Below are positions 9,414 through 16,652 of a DNA stretch of 64,000 nt, one piece after another; position 1 is the stretch's first letter; each line of letters begins with the position of its first letter. The notes beneath the pieces are model-generated. The model was given only the letters and a program-made list of their open reading frames with translations. It had not been told where the DNA came from and made no database searches. The DNA comes from Pseudomonas sp. DNDY-54 (GTDB lineage Bacteria; Pseudomonadota; Gammaproteobacteria; Pseudomonadales; Pseudomonadaceae). The stretch covers positions 2,170,001 through 2,234,000 of the forward strand of contig NZ_CP082271.1 of the NCBI RefSeq assembly GCF_019880365.1, read 5' to 3'. Made by a program: the position numbers and the translations under genes.

Positions 9414-10517
9414 TCAGGCTTCAACTACCTCCGGCAGAACCTTCGCGGTAGTTCGGCGTTCCCGCAGAGACAACCGCGCAACGGCCCGGCGCGCGATGGT
9501 CTGATAGGTCTGCGTCAGGGCGCCCGTCGGTTCCGCGATGACGATCGGTACGCCGTCATCCGCGCCTACGCGAATTCGCATATCCAGTGGTAATCCCCCG
9601 AGCAGCTCGCTGCCGTATTGATCGGCCATGCGCTGTGCGCCGCCGCTTCCGAAGATGTGTTCTTCATGACCGCACTGGCTGCAAACGTGCAGGCTCATGT
9701 TCTCGATGATGCCAAGCACCGGCACGTTGACCTTCTCGAACATGCGCAGACCCTTGCGCGCGTCCAGCAGGGCCAAGTCCTGTGGGGTAGTGACAATCAG
9801 CGCAGCGGATACCGGCATCCGTTGTGCCAGCGTCAGATGGATGTCGCCGGTACCGGGCGGTAGGTCCACGATCAGGTAGTCGAGGTCCTGCCAGTTGGTT
9901 TCCTGCAGCAGGCGAGTCAGGGCCTGGGTGATCATTGGGCCTCGCCAGATGACAGGCGATTCGTCATCCACGAGAAAGCCGATCGACATGCATTGCAGGC
10001 CGTGGCCGATCATCGGCTGCATCTTTCCATCATGGGTGTCCGGCAGGCCGCTGAGGCCGAGCAGGCGAGGCTGGCTTGGGCCGTAGAGATCGGCGTCGAG
10101 CATGCCGACGCGAGCGCCGTCCGCGGCTAGCGCCAGCGCCAGGTTGACTGCCGTGGTGGATTTACCGACGCCGCCCTTGCCCGAGGCGACCGCGATCATG
10201 TGTTTGACGCCCGGCAGGGTCTGGCGAGTAATGGAGCCCGAGCTGACGGACCAGTCAATTTCTACCGCCACGGAAGTCGCCTGGGTATGGGCAAGAAGCA
10301 AGGCCTTCAGAGCCCGGCCCAGCGAATCACGGTAGCCGTCTGCCGGAAATCCCAGCTCGAGATGCAAGTGCAGGTGTGTGCCGTCGCTGCGTAGCTCGCG
10401 TATGGCTCCTGCGCTGATCAGGTCGCAACCGAGGCAGGGTTCGATCCATTGGGACAAGGCGTGTTCGGCCTGCTGAGTCAGACCGATGCCGGGTGTCGCA
10501 AAGCGGTGAAGTGTCAT
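9414..10517 (-). CDS. Mrp/ApbC-family Fe-S cluster carrier ATPase
   Basis: A 367-residue Mrp/NBP35-family P-loop ATPase that in relatives binds and delivers 4Fe-4S clusters. The N-terminal MIP18-like domain (about 15-90) contains a CLGC pair (Cys28, Cys31); the deviant Walker A GKGGVGKS is at 113-120; a CSQC motif that bridges the cluster between two subunits lies in the C-terminal half. The ATG at 10517 follows GGGAG, and the frame upstream of it reads through a REP repeat. It is the last gene of the long minus-strand cluster, about 130 bases after fpr. Being linked to ferredoxins and a DUF971 gene, it may be a dedicated copy and not the housekeeping apbC. Confidence 0.88.
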   Translation of the reverse strand: MTLHRFATPGIGLTQQAEHALSQWIEPCLGCDLISAGAIRELRSDGTHLHLHLELGFPADGYRDSLGRALKALLLAHTQATSVAVEIDWSVSSGSITRQTLPGVKHMIAVASGKGGVGKSTTAVNLALALAADGARVGMLDADLYGPSQPRLLGLSGLPDTHDGKMQPMIGHGLQCMSIGFLVDDESPVIWRGPMITQALTRLLQETNWQDLDYLIVDLPPGTGDIHLTLAQRMPVSAALIVTTPQDLALLDARKGLRMFEKVNVPVLGIIENMSLHVCSQCGHEEHIFGSGGAQRMADQYGSELLGGLPLDMRIRVGADDGVPIVIAEPTGALTQTYQTIARRAVARLSLRERRTTAKVLPEVVEA

Positions 10518-10563
10518 GGTGAGCTCCCGTGCGGATCGGAGTATTTCTAAAAATGGCTGCTTT

Positions 10564-10640
10564 GTAGGAGCGAGGGGGACGCCAAGTCTTTGCTCGCGAA
10601 CAACGTAGCGGCAGCGCTTCGCGAGCAAGCTCGCTCCTAC
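10564..10640. repeat. REP/BIME-type inverted repeat
   Basis: Outer arms GTAGGAGCGAG and CTCGCTCCTAC and inner arms TGCTCGCGAA and TTCGCGAGCA form a nested palindrome of the REP kind dispersed in Pseudomonas genomes. It sits between fpr and the mrp-type gene and could reduce read-through or protect the upstream mRNA. Confidence 0.8.
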
Positions 10641-10648
10641 GAGGCGTT

Positions 10649-11425
10649 TTATTTCTCCACAAAGGCGCGTTCGATGACGTAGTCGCCTGGTTCACCCTGC
10701 TGTGGTGAGGCTTCGAAGCCCAGCCCGTCAAGCATGCCGGTCAGTGCGTCGAGCATCGCTGGGCTGCCACAAAGCATGACTCGGTCGCTTTCCCTGTTCA
10801 GCGGCGGCAGGTCGATATCGGCCGCCAACTTGCCGGTCTGGACCAGCGTGGTAATACGCCCCTGGTTGCGGAACGGCTCGCGGGTCACGGTGGGGTAATA
10901 GATCAGCTTGTCGCGCACTTCTTCGCCGAGGAACTCATGCTGCGGGAGTTCGTGGGTCAGGTAGTCGTGATAAGCCAGTTCGCTCACCTCCCGCACGCAA
11001 TGCACCAGGACGATCTTCTCGAATCGCTCATAGGCCTCGGGGTCGCGAACGATGCTCATGAAGGGCGCAAGACCAGTGCCGGTGCCGAACAGATAAAGAT
11101 GCTTGCCCGGCCGCAAGTCGTGCATGACCAGCGTGCCGACCGGCTTGCGGCTGACGATGATGGGGTCGCCGACTTTCAGGTGCTGCAGGCGTGACGTCAG
11201 CGGGCCGTCCGGCACCTTGATACTGAGGAATTCAAGATGCTCATCGTGGTTGGCGCTTACGATGCTGTAGGCACGCATGAGTGGTTTGCTCTCGACCTCG
11301 AGCCCGATCATCACGAAGTGACCATTCTCGAAGCGTAGCGCCGGGTCGCGGGTGGTGGTGAAACTGAACAGCGTGTCGTTCCAGTGACGGACGCTGAGAA
11401 CGCTTTCGGTACCGAGTGCAGCCAT
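10649..11425 (-). CDS. fpr: ferredoxin--NADP reductase
   Basis: A 258-residue FAD-dependent ferredoxin--NADP+ reductase of the compact Pseudomonas/E. coli Fpr type. The FAD-binding motif RAYSIVSA, the NADP-binding GTGTGLAPF and the C-terminal ERAFVEK are all visible, and the length equals that of Pseudomonas Fpr. The ATG at 11425 follows GGAGGATT. It transfers electrons between NADPH and ferredoxin or flavodoxin; here it is linked to two ferredoxin genes, so it may feed or drain the chain serving the AprA-like flavoprotein. It follows the YeiH gene by 46 bases and may be a paralogue of a housekeeping fpr elsewhere. Confidence 0.92.
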   Translation of the reverse strand: MAALGTESVLSVRHWNDTLFSFTTTRDPALRFENGHFVMIGLEVESKPLMRAYSIVSANHDEHLEFLSIKVPDGPLTSRLQHLKVGDPIIVSRKPVGTLVMHDLRPGKHLYLFGTGTGLAPFMSIVRDPEAYERFEKIVLVHCVREVSELAYHDYLTHELPQHEFLGEEVRDKLIYYPTVTREPFRNQGRITTLVQTGKLAADIDLPPLNRESDRVMLCGSPAMLDALTGMLDGLGFEASPQQGEPGDYVIERAFVEK

Positions 11426-11471
11426 GACAAATCCTCCAACACGAGTAAGGGAAACAAGGCAGAACAAATCG

Positions 11472-12479
11472 TCAGGGCGAGGCCATCGTCAGCATCGCCA
11501 TCGCAGTCAGCAACAGCCCAATGCTGAGCACCGCCAGAAGCACCATCGGCCGCCAGCCCTGGGCCAGGAGATCGCCCAGGGTGGTGCGCATGCCGAGTGC
11601 CGCCATGGTCACCAACAAGCAGGCATTGGAGGTGGCGATCAGGCCGTCACGCAGGCCAGCCGGGAGCCAGCCGAAACTGTTCAGGCCGAACAGCGCCAGA
11701 AAGCCGAGCAGAAACAGGGGGAATTCGGTGCGGCCGGAATCTCCGCGACGCAGCAGCCAGCCGAGCAGCACGACCAGAGGCGCGAGCAGCGCGACTCGCA
11801 ACAACTTGGTCAGGGTGGCGACGTCACCTGCTGACTCCGAAACCAGATAACCGGCCCCGGCGGCCTGTGCGACATCGTGAATGCTGGCGCCAAGCAGCAG
11901 GCCGCTTTCCACGTCGCCATAACCCAGCGTGGCGAGCAGCGGCGGATAGACGAGCATCGACAGGGTGCCCAGCGCCGTTACGCCGACAACGACCCCGAGC
12001 AGTCGGCGATCTTCCAGTCGTCCGCTGGGGATGACGGCGGCGACGGCGATGGCCGCGGAGACACCGCAGATGGCCACTGCCACACCCGCGACCAGGCTGT
12101 GCAGCATCGGCAGCCCCAGCCATCGGCCGAGCAACAGTGCGGCACCGATCACTACCGGTACGCAGGTCAATACCATCAGCAGCGGCAGGTTACCGACCAC
12201 CAGCAGCTGCTCGACGCCGATCCTCGCGCCCAGCAAGGCCACGCCGATGCGCAGAATGTGCCGACTGCAAAAGGCGACCCCAGGCTCCATGCGCACATCC
12301 GCGCCCTGGTTGGCGAAGCCGAACCCCAGCAGCAGGACCAGCATCAGCGCCGGCGCGCCGTAATGCTCGGCAAGAAAGCTGCCGGCCAGCGCCAGCACTG
12401 CGCACAACGCGGTGCCGGGATAGAGCCGGCAAAGCGTGGCGAAGGGCGGGGCCAGCAATTGCTGGGCGCGGGTATTCAT
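11472..12479 (-). CDS. YeiH-family putative sulfate exporter
   Basis: A 335-residue inner-membrane protein of the YeiH/PF03601 family, with about 10-11 hydrophobic segments. Family features such as LLGFGFANQ, GVALLGARIGVEQL, CGVSAAIAVAAVI and GASIHDVAQAAGAG are present. The family is annotated as putative sulfate exporters; transport evidence is thin. Its ATG overlaps the stop codon of the upstream DUF971 gene (ATGA), so the two are translationally coupled. Within this cluster, an anion exporter next to an ABC importer and an APS-reductase-like flavoprotein suggests disposal of sulfite or sulfate, which is inference. Confidence 0.88.
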   Translation of the reverse strand: MNTRAQQLLAPPFATLCRLYPGTALCAVLALAGSFLAEHYGAPALMLVLLLGFGFANQGADVRMEPGVAFCSRHILRIGVALLGARIGVEQLLVVGNLPLLMVLTCVPVVIGAALLLGRWLGLPMLHSLVAGVAVAICGVSAAIAVAAVIPSGRLEDRRLLGVVVGVTALGTLSMLVYPPLLATLGYGDVESGLLLGASIHDVAQAAGAGYLVSESAGDVATLTKLLRVALLAPLVVLLGWLLRRGDSGRTEFPLFLLGFLALFGLNSFGWLPAGLRDGLIATSNACLLVTMAALGMRTTLGDLLAQGWRPMVLLAVLSIGLLLTAMAMLTMASP

Positions 12480-12787
12480 TGCAGGCGCTCGCCCAGTTCA
12501 CGCAGGTAGGCCCAGGGATAAAGCCCGCGGTAATGACCGTCGCTGAAGTAGAGCTGGACGCCGGCGACACCGGAGACTTCCAGCCTGTCGACGCCCACAT
12601 CGGCATCGATCAGCGTCAGCATGCCGCGCTGCTGCGCCTGGGCGCATACGGAGCAGGCACAGGACTTACGCAGGGCGAGGCAGCTCAATTGGCTGCGAAT
12701 GCCGTCGGGCCAGAGCACTTCGAGCATTTTCTGCGCTTTTCGCAGGCGGATTTCCTGGGGTGGGGCGGTCAGGATCTGGGTAGTCAT
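12476..12787 (-). CDS. DUF971 domain protein (HCF101 C-terminal type)
   Basis: A 103-residue DUF971 (GBBH-like) protein. The family pattern begins with LEVLWPDGIRSQLSCLALR, has a CACSVC cysteine cluster, and ends with FSDGHYRGLYPWAYLREL. The same domain forms the N-terminus of gamma-butyrobetaine hydroxylase and the C-terminus of the plant Fe-S scaffold HCF101, whose other parts are MIP18-like and Mrp domains. A separate Mrp protein is encoded by the same cluster, so this protein may act in Fe-S delivery. The ATG at 12787 follows AAGGAG; it overlaps the YeiH gene by four bases. Confidence 0.85.
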   Translation of the reverse strand: MTTQILTAPPQEIRLRKAQKMLEVLWPDGIRSQLSCLALRKSCACSVCAQAQQRGMLTLIDADVGVDRLEVSGVAGVQLYFSDGHYRGLYPWAYLRELGERLQ

Positions 12788-12805
12788 GGGCAACTCCTTA
12801 ACCAA

Positions 12806-12991
12806 TCAGAAAAAGGGGGAGGGCAGGTGCGGCGGGTGGCCGTCCGGCACCATCAGGGCCGGCGTTTCTGGCGTCCTGACGGAGCGGCTCTGATCCTCCA
12901 CCGGCCGAGCGCTGCCGGTCAGGGCTGCGCTGCCGATCACCAGCGCCAGCAGGGCGCGGCCGAGCCAACTCGTCATGACAAGTTCAGGCAT
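12806..12991 (-). CDS. small exported or anchored protein of unknown function
   Basis: A 61-residue frame beginning four bases after the stop of the upstream ferredoxin gene. Residues about 6-28 form a signal peptide or membrane anchor (SWLGRALLALVIGSAALTGSA); the rest is short, Pro-rich and contains HPPHLP. An internal ATG at 12976 would give a more usual signal-peptide length. I do not recognise the family. The tight spacing in an operon supports it being a gene; a possible role is a small periplasmic accessory protein. Confidence 0.5.
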   Translation of the reverse strand: MPELVMTSWLGRALLALVIGSAALTGSARPVEDQSRSVRTPETPALMVPDGHPPHLPSPFF

Positions 12992-12994
12992 GGG

Positions 12995-13318
12995 TCAACG
13001 CTCCAGGAACTGCAGCTTGTCGCTCTGATCGACCCAGGTGTCGGCTTCGGCCAGCGGGCTGTTGGTCTGGGTGATTACCGGCCAGACCTCGGCCAGTTCG
13101 GCGTTGAGTTCGATGAAGTGGCTCTGGTCGGCCGGCAGCGCGTTGTCAGCGAAGATCGCGTCGGCCGGGCATTCCGGTGCACAGAGGCTGCAGTCGATGC
13201 AGGTCTCCGGGTTAATCACCAGGAAGTTCGGCCCCTCGTGAAAGCAGTCCGCCGGGCAGATTTCCACGCAATCGGTGTATTTGCAGCGGATGCAGTTCTC
13301 TGTAACGACGTAGGTCAT
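12995..13318 (-). CDS. fdxA: FdxA-type 3Fe-4S/4Fe-4S ferredoxin
   Basis: A 107-residue 7Fe ferredoxin matching the FdxA family over its length. The N-terminal cysteines (Cys9, Cys17, Cys21 plus Cys12) and the CIDCSLCAPECP motif supply ligands for one 3Fe-4S and one 4Fe-4S cluster; the family C-terminal tail ending in LQFLER is present. The ATG at 13318 follows GGAGGA. Pseudomonads normally carry fdxA elsewhere near mutS/recA, so this may be a second copy dedicated to the cluster. It follows the HEAT-repeat gene after 252 bases containing a REP repeat, so it might have its own promoter. Confidence 0.9.
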   Translation of the reverse strand: MTYVVTENCIRCKYTDCVEICPADCFHEGPNFLVINPETCIDCSLCAPECPADAIFADNALPADQSHFIELNAELAEVWPVITQTNSPLAEADTWVDQSDKLQFLER

Positions 13319-13494
13319 CTGGTCCTCCTCGAAACTACTGCGCTTGCGGATGCTGCGTTGAAGATGGCGCGCGGAATGCTCATTTACGGCCTGTAAACTC
13401 CGCTTCCGCGCGCCACCTTCGCCTTGCCTGCGCTGCGCTCGTGACGTTTCGGCGTCAAGTTTGTGCAATAAAACAAGGCGTAAAACTCAGAACC

Positions 13495-13562
13495 GTAGGG
13501 CGGGTGAAACCCGTCGAACCTGCTCGGCGGCGACCCCAATTGGCGGGTTGCACCCGCCCTAC
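13495..13562. repeat. REP-like inverted repeat (GTAGGGCGGGTG type)
   Basis: Outer arms GTAGGGCGGGTG and CACCCGCCCTAC enclose inner GGGTGAAACCCG and GGCGGGTTGCACCC hairpins. It is a dispersed-repeat type common in intergenic DNA of pseudomonads. It lies between the HEAT-repeat and fdxA genes. Confidence 0.7.
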
Positions 13563-13570
13563 GTTATTTG

Positions 13571-14530
13571 TCACGCCGCTGCTTCTAGCTTGGACATGGC
13601 CCATCGCGCCAGCTTGCGGACATCCGGGTCCGGGTCGTCCATGGCGGCTTCGATGAAGGGGCGGCCGTCGTTATGGGCAATCGCACCGAGTGCACCGATG
13701 GCGGCCTTGCGCAGGTTGCTCATCGGATCACGCGCACAGACGCCGAGCGCCGGAATGGCCCCGACGGAGCCGAGCTTGCCGAGCGAATCCACGGCCTTTT
13801 CCCGGACCTGCCAGAAGCTGTCATGAGTGGCCTCGACCAGCGGCTGCAGGGCGGCCTGGTAGTTGAGCTTGCCGATGCTGACGGTAGCCTCGACACGGAC
13901 CTGCCAGTGCTCGTCACGCAGCAGGCCAACGAGCGTCGGGCCGACCTGTTCGGGCGTTGCGTAGACCAGCGCACCGGTAGCCGCGCGGCGCACTTCGGCA
14001 TCGCTGTCGTGCTGGGCGCGTTCCATCAGCGCGGGGAGGTTTTCGGTCTGTTTTAGCCAGCCGATTACGGCGACCGCCTCGCGTCGCACGCCGGGGTCCT
14101 CGGCGTGCATGCGCTGCAGGGCCGGGGCCTGGGCCGCCGGGTTACGCAGCGGCTTGACCGCCCGCAGGATGCCGGCGACGACGAAGGGGTCATCCGTGCC
14201 TTCCAGCGCTTCCAGCAGGGGGAGGGCGGCGGCCGGGTCCTTCAGGTCAGCCAGTGCATGAGCGGCAGCGTTGCGCACCACTTCGTTGCTGTCTTGCAGC
14301 GCAGCAATTAGCGCGTCAGCGATATCGACCGCATCGAATTCATCAACCACCTTGGCCGCCTCCTGGCGCACGGCGGGGTCTGGATCGTTGAGCGCGAGGA
14401 TCAGCAGCTCGGCGGCTTCCGGCTCGCCGCAATCGACCAGTTCGAGCACCGCCACACGGCGAATGCCCGGGTCCTCGGAGGCAAGGTTTTCGGCTATCTG
14501 CTGCAGCATCGGATCGTCATACGTTTTCAT
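13571..14530 (-). CDS. HEAT-repeat (PBS-lyase-like) protein
   Basis: A 319-residue all-helical protein made of about ten HEAT/PBS-lyase-type repeats of roughly 30 residues, each with DPxxxVRxxAxxALG-like signatures (for example DPDPAVRQEAAKVV, DSNEVVRNAAAHAL, DSDAEVRRAATGAL, DPDPDVRKLARWAM). Such repeats make protein-protein scaffolds; in phycobilisome biology relatives handle chromophores, and elsewhere they assist metalloprotein assembly. It starts 10 bases after the AprB-like ferredoxin gene and is surely co-transcribed. A scaffold or maturation role for the flavoprotein/ferredoxin pair is inference. Confidence 0.85.
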   Translation of the reverse strand: MKTYDDPMLQQIAENLASEDPGIRRVAVLELVDCGEPEAAELLILALNDPDPAVRQEAAKVVDEFDAVDIADALIAALQDSNEVVRNAAAHALADLKDPAAALPLLEALEGTDDPFVVAGILRAVKPLRNPAAQAPALQRMHAEDPGVRREAVAVIGWLKQTENLPALMERAQHDSDAEVRRAATGALVYATPEQVGPTLVGLLRDEHWQVRVEATVSIGKLNYQAALQPLVEATHDSFWQVREKAVDSLGKLGSVGAIPALGVCARDPMSNLRKAAIGALGAIAHNDGRPFIEAAMDDPDPDVRKLARWAMSKLEAAA

Positions 14531-14540
14531 CAGCCAGTCC

Positions 14541-14774
14541 TCAGCGCAGCAGGTACGGAATGTTCACCTTGACCGCATCGGTCGGGCAGTCGGTCTCGCA
14601 AGGCATGCAGTACCAACATTCGTCATATTTCATGTGGGCCTTGCCGGTGTCCGGGTTGATCCACAGGACGTCCAGCGGGCAGACGTCGATGCAGACGCGG
14701 CAGCCTTTCTCGGCAATGCATTTCTCTTCGTCGACGATGACCGGGACGGCAGAGCGGTGGTTGGCTACGGGCAT
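14541..14774 (-). CDS. two-cluster 4Fe-4S ferredoxin, AprB-like
   Basis: A 77-residue protein with eight cysteines in two groups (Cys19, 25, 28, 32 and Cys53, 56, 59, 63), enough for two 4Fe-4S clusters. The spacing CxxxxxCxxCxxxCP and the CWYCMPCETDCP motif resemble the ferredoxin half of the beta subunit of adenylylsulfate reductase (AprB), but the C-terminal tail that wraps around AprA is missing. It follows an AprA-like flavoprotein gene, so the two probably form an electron-transfer complex. A REP repeat lies in the 133-base gap between them. Confidence 0.88.
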   Translation of the reverse strand: MPVANHRSAVPVIVDEEKCIAEKGCRVCIDVCPLDVLWINPDTGKAHMKYDECWYCMPCETDCPTDAVKVNIPYLLR

Positions 14775-14823
14775 GGTTTATCTCCTCGGTTCCAGTCGAG
14801 CGGGCACGGTGAGCCCGCTTTTC

Positions 14824-14885
14824 TGTAGGGGCGAATTCATTCGCCCATCGGCATCAGGTGTTGGGCGATTAAATTCGCCCCTGCA
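14824..14885. repeat. REP-like inverted repeat (TGTAGGGGCGAATT type)
   Basis: Arms TGTAGGGGCGAATTCATTCGCCC and its near-complement GGGCGATTAAATTCGCCCCTGCA form an imperfect palindrome (the arms differ by a few bases). It is located between the flavoprotein and its ferredoxin gene. Confidence 0.7.
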
Positions 14886-14907
14886 AGGTGAAACGGCGGC
14901 CAAAAGA

Positions 14908-16644
14908 TCAGGCATTGGCGGCCTTTTTCACCCGCAACTTGCTGTAGGCGTCCTTCTCTTCACCGAGCGGGACGATGTAGTCGGCGACCGGGCGCTTGCC
15001 GTGGGCCATCTGGCCGTTCGCGTCCTTGAACAGGCGGCTGTGGTAGAACCATTCAGCGTTGTCCTGCTCGGGGAAATCGACTCGGTAGTGGTACAGCCCC
15101 CAGCGTGATTCGGTGCGGTACAGCGAGGCGCGCGCGGCCATCTCGGCGCAGTCGATGATCGACTGCACTTCCAGGGCACGAAGCAGTTCGTGTGGGTCGG
15201 CAGCGCTGAGCATGTGCAGGTCCTTGCGCACGGCCATGATTCGCTCCAGGCCGATCTCCATCTTCTTGGTTACCTTCGGCGGCTGCAGGTAGTCGTTCAC
15301 CAGGCGGCGCACCTTGTATTCCATCTGCTCCGGCGGGATGCCGTCCTTGACCAGGAGCGGTGCCTGGATGCGCGCCAGCTCGGCGGTGATGAAGGCCTCA
15401 TCGAGCACCGGCTCGCTGCGATCCTTGACGAAGGCGGCGGCGCTTTCCCCGCAGATCTGCCCGTAAACGAAGGCGCCGAGCATGTAGTTGTGCGCGACCG
15501 AGGCCATGTCGCCAGCACCGTAGAGGCCGGGCACGGTGGTGGCACCGGTCTCGTCGGTCCACACACCGGACGCGGAATGGCCGGAGCAGAAGCCGATCTC
15601 GGAGATATGCATTTCCACCATGCGCTGGCGGTAGTCGACCTGCCGACCCTCATGGAAGCGACCACGGGTAGGGCGCTCATTGGTATGCAGGACAGTCTCG
15701 ATTTCCTGGATGGTTTCCTCGGCCAGGTGATCGAGCTTGAGGAACACCGGACCGGTGCCGGATTCCAGCTCCTTGAAGAACTCCAGCATCATCTGGCCGG
15801 ACCAGTAGTCGCACTCGATGAAGCGCTCGCCGTAGGCATTAGCGGTAAAGCCGCCCAGCGGGCCGGTGACGTAAGCGCAAGCAGGGCCGTTGTAGTCCTT
15901 GAGCAGCGGATTGACCTGGAAGCACTCCAGGTTCACCAGATCAGCGCCGACGTGGTAGGCCATGGCATGGCCGTCGCCGCAGTTGGCCGGATTCTCGTAG
16001 GTGCCGAACAGGTAACCGGAGTTGGGTAGGCCGATACGGCCAGCAGCGCCGGTGGCCATGATCACGGCCTTGGCGCGGATGATGATGGGCTCGGCGGTGC
16101 GGGTGTTTACCCCGATCATGCCGGCGATGTTGCCGTCCGGGTCCTTGAGCAGGCGGGTGGCCTGGAAGCGGTTTTCGATCTCCACCCGCACGCGGCGCAG
16201 GCGGCGGTAGAGGATCTTCTTAACGTTGTGACCCTCAGGCATCGGCAGCACGTAGGTGCCCAGGTGATGCACCTTCTTCATGTCGTAGTCGCCGGTCTCG
16301 TCCTTCTGGAAATGCACGCCCCAGGAGTCGAGCTTTTCGATCATCGGAAAGGAGCGAGTGGCATAGGCCATCAGCGCTGGCTGGTGAACGATGCCGTCGT
16401 TGGCGATGGTGATTTCCTTGACATACTGCTCGGGCGTGGCGTGGCCAGGGACCACGGCGTTGTTGAGGCCGTCCATGCCCATGGAAATGGCGCCTGAGCG
16501 TTTGACGTTGGCTTTCTCCAGCAGGATGACCTTGAGGTTCGGGTCCTGCTCTTTGACGGTGACGGCGGCCATGGGGCCGGCCGTGCCACCGCCGATGACC
16601 AGCACGTCGGTGTCGATGACTGGGATGCCGTTGATAGTGGTCAT
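14908..16644 (-). CDS. AprA-like / fumarate-reductase-type FAD flavoprotein
   Basis: A 578-residue FAD-dependent oxidoreductase of the fumarate reductase / adenylylsulfate reductase alpha-subunit superfamily. The dinucleotide-binding motif GGGTAG is at 18-23; the FAD-closing region reads TTVPGLYGAGDMASVAHNYM, and the following MLGAFVYGQICGE closely resembles AprA (APS reductase). At 578 residues it is shorter than most AprA proteins. The ATG at 16644 follows AGGAGG; the open frame upstream to 16956 runs over the GntR gene and is a shadow. It is followed by an AprB-like ferredoxin gene. A sulfur-oxyanion-related redox reaction is likely but not proven; other dicarboxylate-type substrates remain possible. 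Confidence 0.88.
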   Translation of the reverse strand: MTTINGIPVIDTDVLVIGGGTAGPMAAVTVKEQDPNLKVILLEKANVKRSGAISMGMDGLNNAVVPGHATPEQYVKEITIANDGIVHQPALMAYATRSFPMIEKLDSWGVHFQKDETGDYDMKKVHHLGTYVLPMPEGHNVKKILYRRLRRVRVEIENRFQATRLLKDPDGNIAGMIGVNTRTAEPIIIRAKAVIMATGAAGRIGLPNSGYLFGTYENPANCGDGHAMAYHVGADLVNLECFQVNPLLKDYNGPACAYVTGPLGGFTANAYGERFIECDYWSGQMMLEFFKELESGTGPVFLKLDHLAEETIQEIETVLHTNERPTRGRFHEGRQVDYRQRMVEMHISEIGFCSGHSASGVWTDETGATTVPGLYGAGDMASVAHNYMLGAFVYGQICGESAAAFVKDRSEPVLDEAFITAELARIQAPLLVKDGIPPEQMEYKVRRLVNDYLQPPKVTKKMEIGLERIMAVRKDLHMLSAADPHELLRALEVQSIIDCAEMAARASLYRTESRWGLYHYRVDFPEQDNAEWFYHSRLFKDANGQMAHGKRPVADYIVPLGEEKDAYSKLRVKKAANA

Positions 16645-16652
16645 GTAGCCTC

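Noticed and set aside
11424..12509. Long plus-strand frames opposite YeiH and DUF971 genes
   Set aside because: These are shadows of high-GC minus-strand genes, rich in Arg, Gln and Pro, with no family features.
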